The notes under the pieces: model-generated | Database searches by the model: none | What the model was told of the DNA's origin: nothing | What the model saw: only the letters and a program-made list of their open reading frames with translations | Source: RYN-230 sp963837335 | Lineage (GTDB): Bacteria; Actinomycetota; Actinomycetes; Streptosporangiales; Streptosporangiaceae | Assembly (NCBI GenBank): GCA_963837335.1 | Contig: CAWINS010000002.1 | Location: forward strand, 1-64,000 | DNA: 64,000 bases | Direction of reading: 5' to 3' | Translations under genes and position numbers: made by a program | Shown here: positions 1-8,240 of the stretch, one piece after another | Numbering within the stretch: the stretch's first letter is position 1 | Layout of the letters: every line of letters begins with the position of its first letter

Positions 1-359
1 CTCTTGGTCGGGTCGGCACCCATCGCCTGCGCCTGTGATTTCGAGGAGGCGGCCGCCTGCTTGGCGGGTTCGCTCGGCAGCAGCACCTGGCTGAGCGGCT
101 CGAGGAAGCGCTCCAGGCCGGCCGTCATGAACACCACACCGGCGTAGGGAACGTACCCGGTCACGAAATGAATGGGGACGGGCTTGATCCAGGAGTGGTA
201 GGCCAGCCACATGATCACGGCGGCGGCGGCAACAGCCAGCATGGCCGCGGCGACCGTCGGCACAGAACCGCCACTGGTCACCGTCGAGGCAGCGGATACC
301 TCATTGGTCAGCAGCCCCCCGGCGGCATTCTCGACATTCTTGACCGTCACCACGGCCAT
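1..359 (-). CDS. Hypothetical membrane protein, C-terminus off the window
   Basis: The minus frame is open from an ATG at 359 to the window edge (about 119 codons). A GGAGG ribosome site lies about 8 bases before the ATG. The product starts MAVVTVKNVENAAGG and has one clear hydrophobic segment near residues 35-52 (VAAAMLAVAAAAVIMWLAY), then a second mildly hydrophobic stretch with an FVTGYVPYAGVV sequence, then an Ala/Gln/Ser-rich tail (PAKQAAASSKSQAQA). I do not recognise the family. A small membrane-anchored protein with a cytoplasmic tail is the most that can be said. It is transcribed in the same direction as the acyl-CoA dehydrogenase upstream of it, 135 bases away. Confidence 0.6.
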   Translation of the reverse strand, partial: MAVVTVKNVENAAGGLLTNEVSAASTVTSGGSVPTVAAAMLAVAAAAVIMWLAYHSWIKPVPIHFVTGYVPYAGVVFMTAGLERFLEPLSQVLLPSEPAKQAAASSKSQAQAMGADPTK

Positions 360-494
360 GGCAATTGCCTCCGAGATCACCACGTGAATCCGGCAGAAAG
401 TTAATCCGCCTGAATACCCGGCCCGGAACCCTTACCCCGCTCCGGTCAAGATTGCGGCAATCGTACCGGTCATCGGGGTTGATGGCTATTTCCC

Positions 495-1730
495 TTACCG
501 GACGTCCAGTCCGGTAACGGCCCGGCCGATGATCATGCGCTGGATCTCGGATGTGCCCTCGAAGATGGTGAAGATCTTTGCGTCCCGGTGCCAGCGTTCC
601 ACCGGGAAGTCACGGGTGTAGCCGTTGCCGCCCAGGATCTGGATGGCCTGCTCGGTCACCCGGACCGCGGTCTCCCCCGCGACCAGCTTGGACATCGACC
701 CCTCGGCCCCGTCCAGGGCCATGCCCTGCCGGGCCATCCAGGCCGCCCGCCAGGTCAGCAGCCGGGCCGCGTCCACCCCGGCCTGCATGTCGGCCAGCAT
801 GAAGCCAACCGCCTGGTTCTGCCCGATCGGGTGGCCGAACGCGACCCGCTGGGTGGCGTAGTCCCGGGCGAATTCCACCGCGGCCCGGCCGACGCCCACC
901 GCCATCGCCGCCACGCTCGGCCTCGAGGCCTCGAAGGTCTTCATCGCGGCCTGCTCGCCGCCGCGCCCCCCGGACCGCACCCGGTCCAGCCTCGCGTCCA
1001 GCCGGTCCTTGCCACCGACCAGGCACCGGCCGGGCACCCGGACGCCATCCAGCACCACCTCGGCGGTGTGCGAGGCCCGGACCCCGTGCTTGCGGAACTT
1101 CTGGCCCTGGCTGAGTCCCGGGGTGCCCGGCGGGATCACGAAGCTGGCCTGGCCCCGGGCCCCGAGCGAGGGGTCCACCGAGGCCACCACCACGTGGACA
1201 TCGGCGATCCCGCCGTTAGTCGCCCACGACTTGGTCCCGTTGAGGATCCATTCGCCGCTGGCCTCGTGGTACTCGGCGCGGGTGCGGATCGCGCTCACGT
1301 CGCTGCCCGCCTCCGGTTCCGAGGCGCAGAACGCGCCCAGCTTCACCGAGCCCGGGCCGCCGAACATCTCCGGGAGCCACTCCCCGATCTGCTCGGGGGT
1401 GCCGTTGCTGGCCACCGCGACCGCGGCCAGGGTGCTGCCGACCAGGGACAGCCCGATGCCCGCGTCACCCCAGAAAAGCTCTTCGAAGGCGATCGGGATG
1501 CCCAGCCCGCTCGCCTCGAGCCACTGCGTGGTGAAGAAGTCGAGCGAGTAGAGGCCGATCTTGGCGGCCTCTTCCAGGATGGGCCAGGGTGTCTCTTCCC
1601 GCTCATCCCACTCCGCCCCGGCCGGCCTGATCACGTCCGCGGCGAACCCGTGCACCCAGTCACGCATGTCACGCAGGTCGGGCCCGGGCTCGAGGGAGAA
1701 TCCGCCGGGGGCGTCAGGTCCAGTGGTCAT
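495..1730 (-). CDS. Acyl-CoA dehydrogenase
   Basis: 411-residue FAD-dependent acyl-CoA dehydrogenase, which introduces the alpha,beta double bond into an acyl-CoA and passes electrons to ETF. The three-domain layout is intact: a helical N-terminus, a middle beta domain with the WILNGTKSWATNGG flavin-contact motif, and a C-terminal helical domain ending in the family signature ILGGNGYTRDFPVERWHRD then FEGTSEIQR. The Glu of FEGT (about residue 391) is in the position of the catalytic base of medium-chain enzymes. A polar loop around residues 240-262 (KDRLDARLDRVRSGGRGGEQ) looks longer than usual. Start ATG at 1730. The exact substrate cannot be told. Two operator-like repeats lie just upstream. 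Confidence 0.93.
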   Translation of the reverse strand: MTTGPDAPGGFSLEPGPDLRDMRDWVHGFAADVIRPAGAEWDEREETPWPILEEAAKIGLYSLDFFTTQWLEASGLGIPIAFEELFWGDAGIGLSLVGSTLAAVAVASNGTPEQIGEWLPEMFGGPGSVKLGAFCASEPEAGSDVSAIRTRAEYHEASGEWILNGTKSWATNGGIADVHVVVASVDPSLGARGQASFVIPPGTPGLSQGQKFRKHGVRASHTAEVVLDGVRVPGRCLVGGKDRLDARLDRVRSGGRGGEQAAMKTFEASRPSVAAMAVGVGRAAVEFARDYATQRVAFGHPIGQNQAVGFMLADMQAGVDAARLLTWRAAWMARQGMALDGAEGSMSKLVAGETAVRVTEQAIQILGGNGYTRDFPVERWHRDAKIFTIFEGTSEIQRMIIGRAVTGLDVR

Positions 1731-1761
1731 CTTGCTCCTCGGGGTCCTGCACCGACCGTAT

Positions 1762-1800
1762 GTTACCGAAGAGTAGCACGTCTAAGTTACCAGTGAGTAG
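1762..1800. promoter_or_regulatory. Two direct 15-bp operator-like repeats before the acyl-CoA dehydrogenase gene
   Basis: GTTACCGAAGAGTAG (1762-1776) and GTTACCAGTGAGTAG (1786-1800) are repeated with a 24-bp period, 32-70 bp upstream of the ATG at 1730. Each is a weak palindrome (TTAC...GTAG). TetR-family regulators of fatty-acid catabolism in actinobacteria commonly bind TTAC-N-GTAA type sites, so a repressor pair here is a reasonable inference. No TetR gene lies within the window nearby. Confidence 0.45.
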
Positions 1801-1865
1801 CTAGCTGGCCGATTCCTGGCCCGGCCCGCCTGCTCCGTAGTTCCGGACCCTCCCGGGGCGCCAGG

Positions 1866-3338
1866 TTACTCGGCGTCGTGGCGGTCCAGGAACTCGTACA
1901 CGTCGGACTCGTCCACCCCCGGGAAACTCCCGGTCGGCAGGGCCGACAGGATATGCGAGTGGGCCCGCGCCGACGGCCAGGCCATCCCTTCCCAGCGGGA
2001 GGCCAGCCCGGCCGGCGGCCGCTGGCAGCAGTCCCCGTCCGGGCAGCGTGACACCGTCCGCTTGGTGGTGTCCCGGCCGCGGAACCACCGCGAGTTCTCG
2101 TAGCTGGTGCCCAGGGTGATGGCGAAGCCGCGCTCGGCACCCGGGTCCACGTGGGCCATGCACCAGAAGGTCCCGGCCGGGGTGTCGGAGTACTGGTAGT
2201 ACGGCGAGTACCGGTCGGACGACCCGAACACCTGGCGGCCGGACCACTTGCGGCACATCCGCTGCCCCTCGATCGCCCCGGTGGAGTCGGCGGGCAGCAC
2301 CAGCCCGTCGTTCTCGTACGCCTTGTAGATGATGCCGCCTTCGTCGTTCTTGACGAAGTGGCAGGCCAGATCGAGATGGTGGGTAACGAGGTTGGTGAAC
2401 CGGTGCGCGGCCATCTCATACGACACCGAGAACACGTCCCTGAGATCCTCGACGGACAGGTCCCGGGCCTCCTTGGCCTCGCGCAGGAACCGCGAGGCCG
2501 AGCGTTCCGGGACGAGCACGGCCGCCGCGTAGTAGTTCGCCTCCACCCGCTGGCGCAGGAAGTCCGCGAAGTCCCGCGGCGTCGCATGACCGAGCACGAA
2601 GTGGCCGAGAGTCTGCAGCAGGATCGTCCGGGGCGTGTGCATGCCCATGGATTCCTGCTTCAGGTAGATCCGGCGGTGGCGCAGGTCGGTGACGGACCGG
2701 ACGGAGCGCGGCAGGTCCTGGGCATACCTGACCGAGAAGCCGTGATGGCCCACGATCGCCAGCAGTGCGCCCTGGGAAAGCGCGCCGCCCCGGTAACTGA
2801 CAGACTCCAGCGCCTCCGCCGCCGCGTGCTCGATCTGGGCGAAGTAGTTGCCCCGCTCCCGCATCGCGCCGCGCAGCCCCGCGTTGGCCACCCGCGCCTC
2901 CTCCGGGGTCGCGGTCGGCCGGGTGTGCTGCCGGTGGAGTTCCCGCGCCAGCGCGACCAGATGCTCGAGCACGTCGTTGGGCACCCGGGCACCCACCTTC
3001 AGGTGCGGCAGTCCCAGCCCGGCGTAGAGCGGGTCGCGCTGCGCCTCCTCGACCGCGATCTCCAGCTGGGCCCGGCGGCTCGGCGGCTGGTGCCGCAGCA
3101 GTTCCTCGGCCGGGACGGACAGGGCCGTCGCCAGCGACTCGATCAGGGACAGCTTGGGCTCGCGGCGGCCGTTCTCCAGCAGGGACAGGGCCGACGGTGC
3201 CCGGCCCACCCGGGCGCCCAGCTCGGCCAGCGTGTAGCCGCGGGCGCGGCGCAGATGCCGGAGCCGCTGCCCGAACGTTGTCAGGTCTAGACCACTTGAT
3301 GGAAATTCTTGTAGTTCTTTCTCCAAGAACTCTGTCAC
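1866..3338 (-). CDS. ramB: RamB-like XRE-family regulator of acetate/short-chain fatty acid metabolism
   Basis: 490-residue transcription factor with an N-terminal XRE helix-turn-helix (about residues 22-80, FGQRLRHLRRARGYTLAELG), a central IrrE-like region in which the zinc motif is degenerate (LGHFVLGH), and a C-terminal short-chain fatty-acyl regulator domain (CRKWSGRQVF, then a Cys-rich CPDGDCC segment). This is the architecture of RamB/ScfR, which represses or tunes aceA and aceB in Corynebacterium and Mycobacterium. The gene is divergent from aceA, with 119 bp between the starts, exactly the expected partner. I chose the GTG at 3338 because the HTH begins about 20 residues in and no in-frame start lies closer upstream. 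The symbol rests on architecture and position. Confidence 0.85.
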   Translation of the reverse strand: MTEFLEKELQEFPSSGLDLTTFGQRLRHLRRARGYTLAELGARVGRAPSALSLLENGRREPKLSLIESLATALSVPAEELLRHQPPSRRAQLEIAVEEAQRDPLYAGLGLPHLKVGARVPNDVLEHLVALARELHRQHTRPTATPEEARVANAGLRGAMRERGNYFAQIEHAAAEALESVSYRGGALSQGALLAIVGHHGFSVRYAQDLPRSVRSVTDLRHRRIYLKQESMGMHTPRTILLQTLGHFVLGHATPRDFADFLRQRVEANYYAAAVLVPERSASRFLREAKEARDLSVEDLRDVFSVSYEMAAHRFTNLVTHHLDLACHFVKNDEGGIIYKAYENDGLVLPADSTGAIEGQRMCRKWSGRQVFGSSDRYSPYYQYSDTPAGTFWCMAHVDPGAERGFAITLGTSYENSRWFRGRDTTKRTVSRCPDGDCCQRPPAGLASRWEGMAWPSARAHSHILSALPTGSFPGVDESDVYEFLDRHDAE

Positions 3339-3457
3339 ATCTTCATCTTAGAGGAAATTTGCGCATTCTTCAGGCAGATGCTCCCTAGCTTTCCCCGGGC
3401 CTGCCCCGCAGGCTCGGGACTAACCACCCAGGGGACGGCAAAACGTCAGGAGGACCA
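3339..3457. promoter_or_regulatory. Divergent ramB/aceA control region
   Basis: The 119-bp space is notably AT-richer at its left end. GGAAATTTGCGCATTC around 3352-3367 resembles the TTTGC core of RamB sites described in Corynebacterium; this is a resemblance only. CAGGAGGA at 3447-3454 is a strong ribosome site for aceA. Confidence 0.4.
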
Positions 3458-4813
3458 GTGAACGAGAGTCGCCTCGAGGGCACAGCGAACAGCACCAACG
3501 GCCATCAACCGAAGAGCACGGTCAGCGGGCCGCAGCAGCAGGCCGCGGGCCTGGCCCAGCAGTGGGCCACCGATCCGCGCTGGCGCGGCACCCATCGGAC
3601 CTACGCGGCGGACGACGTGATCCGGCTGCGCGGATCCGTCCAGGAGGAGCGCACCCTGGCCCGGCTCGGAGCCCAGCGGCTGTGGGCCTTGCTGCACGAG
3701 GAGGAGTACATCGCGGCCCTCGGTGCGGTCACCGGGAATCAGGCGGTCCAGCAGGTCAGGGCCGGCCTTCAGGCCATTTACCTGTCCGGCTGGCAGGTCG
3801 CGGCGGACGCGAACCTGGCCGCCGAGACCTACCCGGACCAGAGCCTGTACCCGGTCAACTCGGTCCCCCAGGCGGTCCGCCGGATCAATAACGCCCTGCT
3901 CCGCGCGGACCAGATCACCTGGGCCGAGTCGGACGGCACCGAAAGCCAGTACTGGCTCGCGCCGATCGTGGCCGACGCGGAAGCGGGCTTCGGCGGTGTG
4001 CTGAACGCCTTCGAGCTGATGAAGTCGATGATTGCGGCGGGCGCGGCAGGCGTGCACTGGGAAGACCAGCTGGCCTCCGAGAAGAAGTGCGGCCACCTGG
4101 GCGGCAAGGTGCTCATCCCGACCTCGCAGCACATCCGCACGCTCAACGCCGCCCGGCTGGCGGCTGACGTCGCCGGCGTGAGCACCCTGGTCATCGCCCG
4201 CACCGACGCGCACGCCGCCACCCTGATCACCAGCGACGTGGACGAGCGGGACCAGCCGTTCATCACCGGCGACCGGACCGCGGAAGGCTTCTACCGGGTG
4301 CGCAACGGGATGGCCGCGTGCGTGGCCCGCGGCCTGGCCTACGCCCCGTACGCGGACCTGCTGTGGATGGAGACGTCCACCCCGGACCTGGACGAGGCGC
4401 GGGAGTTCGCCGAGGCGATCAAGGCCAGGTACCCGGACCAGATGCTGGCCTACAACTGCTCGCCGTCGTTCAACTGGCACCGGCACCTCGATGACGGCAC
4501 GATCGAGAAGTTCCAGCGCGAGCTGGGCCAGATGGGTTACAAGTTCCAGTTCATCACGCTGGCTGGCTTCCACGCCCTGAACTACTCGATGTTCGATCTC
4601 GCGCAGGGCTACGCCGCCGAGGGCATGCCCGCCTACGTCCGGGTGCAGGACGCGGAGTTCGCCGCCGAAGCCCGCGGGTACACGGCCACCCGGCACCAGC
4701 GGGAAGTCGGCACCGGATACTTCGACCTGGTCACGTCGGCCATCAGCCCGCAGGCGTCCACCACCGCGCTGAGCGGCTCCACCGAGAGCGAGCAGTTCAC
4801 CCGGTCCCACTGA
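3458..4813 (+). CDS. aceA: Isocitrate lyase
   Basis: 451-residue isocitrate lyase, which cleaves isocitrate to succinate and glyoxylate as the first step of the glyoxylate shunt and allows growth on acetate and fatty acids. The catalytic KKCGH loop is present with the nucleophilic Cys at residue 211, followed by GGKVLIPTSQH. The substrate and metal region is seen in MIAAGAAGVHWEDQLASE and in LAYNCSPSFNW. Length suits the shorter bacterial class (ICL1, about 430 residues). The first 35 residues are a polar, low-complexity extension. GTG start with a strong AGGAGG site 4 bases before it. An acyl-CoA dehydrogenase next to ramB fits joint use of fatty-acid carbon. Confidence 0.95.
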   Translation: MNESRLEGTANSTNGHQPKSTVSGPQQQAAGLAQQWATDPRWRGTHRTYAADDVIRLRGSVQEERTLARLGAQRLWALLHEEEYIAALGAVTGNQAVQQVRAGLQAIYLSGWQVAADANLAAETYPDQSLYPVNSVPQAVRRINNALLRADQITWAESDGTESQYWLAPIVADAEAGFGGVLNAFELMKSMIAAGAAGVHWEDQLASEKKCGHLGGKVLIPTSQHIRTLNAARLAADVAGVSTLVIARTDAHAATLITSDVDERDQPFITGDRTAEGFYRVRNGMAACVARGLAYAPYADLLWMETSTPDLDEAREFAEAIKARYPDQMLAYNCSPSFNWHRHLDDGTIEKFQRELGQMGYKFQFITLAGFHALNYSMFDLAQGYAAEGMPAYVRVQDAEFAAEARGYTATRHQREVGTGYFDLVTSAISPQASTTALSGSTESEQFTRSH

Positions 4814-4838
4814 CCTCCTCCCGCCACTCTTCCTGCGG

Positions 4839-4882
4839 GACGTGCGCCATAAACGGGCAAAACACCTGCCAGGGCGCACGTC
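4839..4882. terminator. Inverted repeat after aceA
   Basis: GACGTGCGCC (4839-4848) pairs perfectly with GGCGCACGTC (4873-4882) around a 24-base loop. It sits 26 bp past the aceA stop, between convergent genes. No U-tract follows, so it could equally be a protein site. Confidence 0.35.
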
Positions 4883-4980
4883 ACGTAGGAAAGGTCAGCG
4901 CGGACCATGATCTACGTGCCCCATTGGCTGGCGGGGGTGCGTGCGGCACCCATGCTGTTGTGCCCGGGCCAGCCGGGGGG

Positions 4981-5466
4981 TTAGGAGAGCAGGCGGGTCT
5001 GGGCGGGGCGGCCCGGTATCTCATCCTCGCCGTCGGCGCTCTCGGCGTCGTCACCGCCGGAGCGCCGCCACCGGGACGGGACGAACACCGGGCAGATCAT
5101 CAGCGCGCCCAGCACGACCAGAACCCCGCTGACCAGCATGGTGTGGAATCCCGCCCCGTATCCCTCGCCACGCAACGGGATGATCCTGGTCGCGAGCTGG
5201 GCGTTCAGCCCGAGCAACCCGGTCCAGGCCAGCAACAGCAGTCCGGGCAGCGCCGTGGCGAGCGGCGAGACCGGCGCCACCATCAGGATGCCCAGGAACA
5301 GCCCGACGAGCAGCAGGATGCCCAGGGCACTGAGGCCGCTGATGCTGGTCAGGCTGATGTTCTGGGCCGCCAGCCGGGTCATGTGCGCCACTCCCCAGCC
5401 GCCGCCGGCAAAGATCGCCGCGGCCAGGGCGACGGCGAACACGACGCCGAGCCAATGCCTGAGCAC
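4981..5466 (-). CDS. Hypothetical four-helix membrane protein
   Basis: 161 residues with four predicted membrane segments: residues 5-27 (GVVFAVALAAAIFAGGGWGV), about 44-66 (SALGILLLVGLFLGILMVA), about 70-88, and about 110-130 (HTMLVSGVLVVLGALMICPV). A charged acidic tail follows (GDDAESADGEDE). I do not recognise the family. GTG start at 5466 with GAGAGG upstream. It is convergent with aceA and shares no visible operon partner. Integral membrane localisation is a confident inference; function is unknown. Confidence 0.7.
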   Translation of the reverse strand: MLRHWLGVVFAVALAAAIFAGGGWGVAHMTRLAAQNISLTSISGLSALGILLLVGLFLGILMVAPVSPLATALPGLLLLAWTGLLGLNAQLATRIIPLRGEGYGAGFHTMLVSGVLVVLGALMICPVFVPSRWRRSGGDDAESADGEDEIPGRPAQTRLLS

Positions 5467-5778
5467 GTGATCACCACCTCTCGGCGCCGGCTACATACGC
5501 ATCCCGCCGCAAAACTCTACTTGAACAGCCCTTGACCAGCGGCCAGGACTGCTATTCCCACTGGCCACATCGTCCCCAGCGGCCGGGGCCGGGCGACCCG
5601 CCGCCGGCCGGGCATTGACGCTGCGCGGCCTCCGGCCGATGGCTCAATAAGGCGCAGCCGGCGGATCATAAGACCCGGCCGGCCGAATTGCTGGCGCTAA
5701 TCTGGCGTCAGGGAAATGGCAGCAGGCGGCCCCCACGAGCCAGAGAAGGTCCGGGTGCCCGAGGCCGGGCCGGCTGAT
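5467..5778. other. Non-coding stretch
   Basis: About 310 bases between two minus-strand genes. I see no convincing gene, RNA or strong hairpin. The first 70 bases presumably hold the promoter of the 4-helix membrane protein. Confidence 0.4.
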
Positions 5779-6333
5779 CTACGCCAGGGAAGTCTCGCCG
5801 GCCAGGGGAGTCTCGCCCGGCAGCACGTTGACGGCTGAGGGCTCGCCGGGCAGCGGGCCGGTGGCCGAGGGCTCATCGGCCAGCGCATCAACCGCGCCGG
5901 CCAGGTCGGCCAGCGCGGGCAGCGCGTCGACCAGGGTGACGCGGCTGTCCGGCGGGAGCTCCCGGAGCGCCAGGCTGAGCAGCCGTTCGTTCAGGCTCTT
6001 CCAGCGCAGCACCGCCGCCTCACCGGCCGGGGTGAGATCCAGGCTGGCGGTACGCCGGTCGCCCGCACCACCGGTCCGGGTCACCAGTCCGGCCTGGCGC
6101 AGCGAGTTCGACAGCGTGGCCACCGAACTGGGCGCGAGCCGGAGCAGCCGGGCCAGTTGTCCCGGCCGTGATCCGGGGTTCTCCGCCATGCAGGACAGCA
6201 TCTCCAGCTGGGCCACTGACAGCCCGGACCCTGGGTCAGCCGCGCGCGCGGCGCGCCGCATGGCCCGGCGGAGCCGGGAGACCGCGTCGGCGAGGTCTGC
6301 TGAGTGCACCTGAGTTCCCAGTAGCGAGGGCAT
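5779..6333 (-). CDS. MarR-family transcriptional regulator
   Basis: 184-residue winged-helix regulator. The MarR core runs from about residue 12 to 140: LSVAQLEMLSCMAENPG, then the recognition-helix region LARLLRLAPSSVATLSNSLR, then the wing GLVTRTGGAGDRRTASLDLT with the conserved DxR. The last 35 residues are a low-complexity tail with repeated PGE units. I chose ATG 6333 (MPSLLGTQVHSAD) because a much longer upstream frame to 6636 has no domain content. No target gene is obvious. It is divergent from sepH about 290 bp away, and the AT-rich run TAGTTTGTCAGTCGGTATAC just upstream is a likely promoter or self-operator. Confidence 0.83.
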   Translation of the reverse strand: MPSLLGTQVHSADLADAVSRLRRAMRRAARAADPGSGLSVAQLEMLSCMAENPGSRPGQLARLLRLAPSSVATLSNSLRQAGLVTRTGGAGDRRTASLDLTPAGEAAVLRWKSLNERLLSLALRELPPDSRVTLVDALPALADLAGAVDALADEPSATGPLPGEPSAVNVLPGETPLAGETSLA

Positions 6334-6619
6334 GAAAACGAGTATACCGACTGACAAACTAGAGATACAGATTTCGGGCTCTGCTATCAAGGTAGCCCTG
6401 TCCGCCAGGACCGCGCATTTACCCCAGCGCGGACTATCCTCGTTCCGGCCACCCACCCGCCCGGCCGCGAATAGTGTGCGGTGATCTGCGGGACATGCCG
6501 GCCCGGTACTGGCCAGGAGGGCTTGCGACAGACAGACTCGTCCCCGGGGGAAGTCCGAGCTACGCCCTCGCGCGGCATCACGCTCGCCGGCCTCGCCGGC
6601 GGGTGCAGAAGGGACGCCG

Positions 6620-7669
6620 ATGCAGGAACTGCGCATCGTCGCGGTCAGCGAGGACGGCAGCTATGCCGTGCTCGCGGTACCGGGGCGTGGCGGGCGCTTT
6701 TCGCTGCCGATCGACGACCGGCTGCGGATCGTCGCGCGCGGGCAGTTCTCCCGGCTCGCTCAGTACGAGATCGAAGTGGAGAGTCCCTTGCGACCCAAGG
6801 AGATCCAGGACCGGATCCGTGCCGGAGAGACCGCGGAGGAGATCGCTGACGCCGCGGGCGTGCCCATCGAGCGGGTTCGCCGCTTCGAGGGCCCGGTGCT
6901 GGCTGAACGGGCGTACCGGGCGCAGGAGGCGCAAGGCGCGTCCATCCGGCAGCCCGGGGACTCTGGTCCCGGGCCCCGGCTCGGCGACACCGTCACCGAG
7001 CGCCTCGCCGAACTCGGCGTGCCCGCCGAGGAGGCCCAGTGGGACTCGCGCAAGCGGGGCGACAACAACTGGCAGGTCCAGCTGATGTTCACGATCGGCG
7101 GCCGGCCGCTCATGGCGGAGTGGGTGTTCGACCCACGGCGCCGGCACGTCACCCCGGCCGACGACGACGCCGCCCGGCTCTCGCTGCCCGAGGCTGACCT
7201 GGCCGCGCTGGCGCCCGTCTCCCGCGCCCCGGCCCGGGCTACCGTCACTCCCATCGGCAGCCGGCTCGCGGCCGCGCCGCCGCCTGTCCCCGCGCCGGCC
7301 CCCGCGGAGCGGCGGCCCGAACCCGAGCCCGCGGTGAGCCAGGCCCGCGCCGCAGAAGCCCACCAGGCCCGCGCCGCGGAAGCCCGCCAGGCCCGGACCG
7401 CGGAGGCACAGGCGCCGCGGCCTGCCGAGGCACGTTCACCACGCGTCGCCGAGGCCCACTCGCCGCGCGCCGCCGAAGCCCGCCCGGCCCGCGCCGCGGA
7501 AGGCCGCCCGGCGGCCGAAGTCGCGGAGACGGCGCCCGAGGCAGAGAGCCAGGAGCCCGCGGTGCCGCAGCGCGGCCGGGCCCGCAAGGCGGCCGGAGGC
7601 CGGTCCCGCCGCTCGTCCGTGCCGTCCTGGGATGAAATCATGTTCGGCACATCACGCCAGCCCGAGTAA
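6620..7669 (+). CDS. sepH: Septation protein SepH (DUF3071)
   Basis: 349-residue actinobacterial cell-division protein. In Streptomyces and mycobacteria SepH binds FtsZ and promotes Z-ring assembly. The N-terminal DUF3071 domain covers about residues 1-165 (MQELRIVAVSEDGSYAVL, then a helix-turn-helix-like SPLRPKEIQDRIRAGETAEE). Residues about 235-310 are a long Ala/Arg/Glu tract of roughly nine imperfect AEAR(x)PRA units, likely disordered or helical. A basic tail follows. ATG start with AGAAGGGA just upstream. A strong hairpin terminator follows the stop, so it is probably monocistronic. Confidence 0.92.
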   Translation: MQELRIVAVSEDGSYAVLAVPGRGGRFSLPIDDRLRIVARGQFSRLAQYEIEVESPLRPKEIQDRIRAGETAEEIADAAGVPIERVRRFEGPVLAERAYRAQEAQGASIRQPGDSGPGPRLGDTVTERLAELGVPAEEAQWDSRKRGDNNWQVQLMFTIGGRPLMAEWVFDPRRRHVTPADDDAARLSLPEADLAALAPVSRAPARATVTPIGSRLAAAPPPVPAPAPAERRPEPEPAVSQARAAEAHQARAAEARQARTAEAQAPRPAEARSPRVAEAHSPRAAEARPARAAEGRPAAEVAETAPEAESQEPAVPQRGRARKAAGGRSRRSSVPSWDEIMFGTSRQPE

Positions 7670-7672
7670 GGT

Positions 7673-7700
7673 GCCCGGCCTGGATTTATCCAGGCCGGGC
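7673..7700 (+). terminator. Strong hairpin terminator after sepH
   Basis: A perfect 13-bp stem (GCCCGGCCTGGAT at 7673-7685 with its complement at 7688-7700) closes on a 2-base loop 4 bp after the sepH stop. No long U-tract follows, as is common for actinobacterial terminators. Confidence 0.7.
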
Positions 7701-8226
7701 CGGCCGTTCCGGCTACTATCCTGGCCCGAACCCGGCGGTTTACCGCCCGGCCCGCCCAATTTCCCGGTTTATCCCGCCGTGATTCGCGCGGCCAGCCAGC
7801 CGGGCTAATCGGGGTCCGCAGCGGGTACCGCGGACGGTGATTATTCATCTTCTGGTAATAGGCCGGAGTTACCGAGGGTAATCGTTTCTGCCGGACGATC
7901 ACGGGCCGCGACGCCCGCCTGCGGCCCGTGCCGATTCGGCCGCTGTTCACCATCCGCACATAAGAGCCCGCCCTGCCGCTCCCCGAACGCCGGTGCGGGC
8001 GGCCGGCCGCGCACCTTTGTGCGGCGAATCCAGACGGGCAATCCGGACCCGATCCGGACCCGGCCTCCCCCGGCCCGGATACCGATGGCCCCGGTCCCCG
8101 GGGATGGGTTACGCGCCCGTCAGGCGTTATCGCCACCCATATGCTGGCGGCGCCGGATCCATGGGCCTTGAGGCGACACCCCGGCCCTCTGGGTGACGCC
8201 TGGCCCCCGCGGGGGCCAGGACCGCG
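7701..8226. other. Long intergenic region
   Basis: About 525 bases without a supportable gene. Several open frames exist but all are GC-skew shadows with no ribosome site or domain. The only structured element I see is the 22-bp palindrome at 8199-8220. Confidence 0.4.
8199..8220. repeat. 22-bp perfect palindrome upstream of the PEBP lipoprotein gene
   Basis: CCTGGCCCCCG is followed directly by its exact complement. It ends 6 bp before the -10 box of the next gene, so it may be a terminator for upstream transcription or an operator over the -35 region. Confidence 0.5.
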
Positions 8227-8232
8227 TAGCAT
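8227..8232 (+). promoter_or_regulatory. -10 box giving a leaderless lipoprotein mRNA
   Basis: TAGCAT at 8227-8232 ends 8 bases before the GTG at 8241, which places the likely transcription start on or next to the start codon. Confidence 0.45.
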
Positions 8233-8240
8233 CGGCCAAC

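Noticed and set aside
588..1796. A 402-codon plus-strand frame
   Set aside because: Antisense shadow of the acyl-CoA dehydrogenase; composition is Pro/Gly/His/Arg-rich with no domain.
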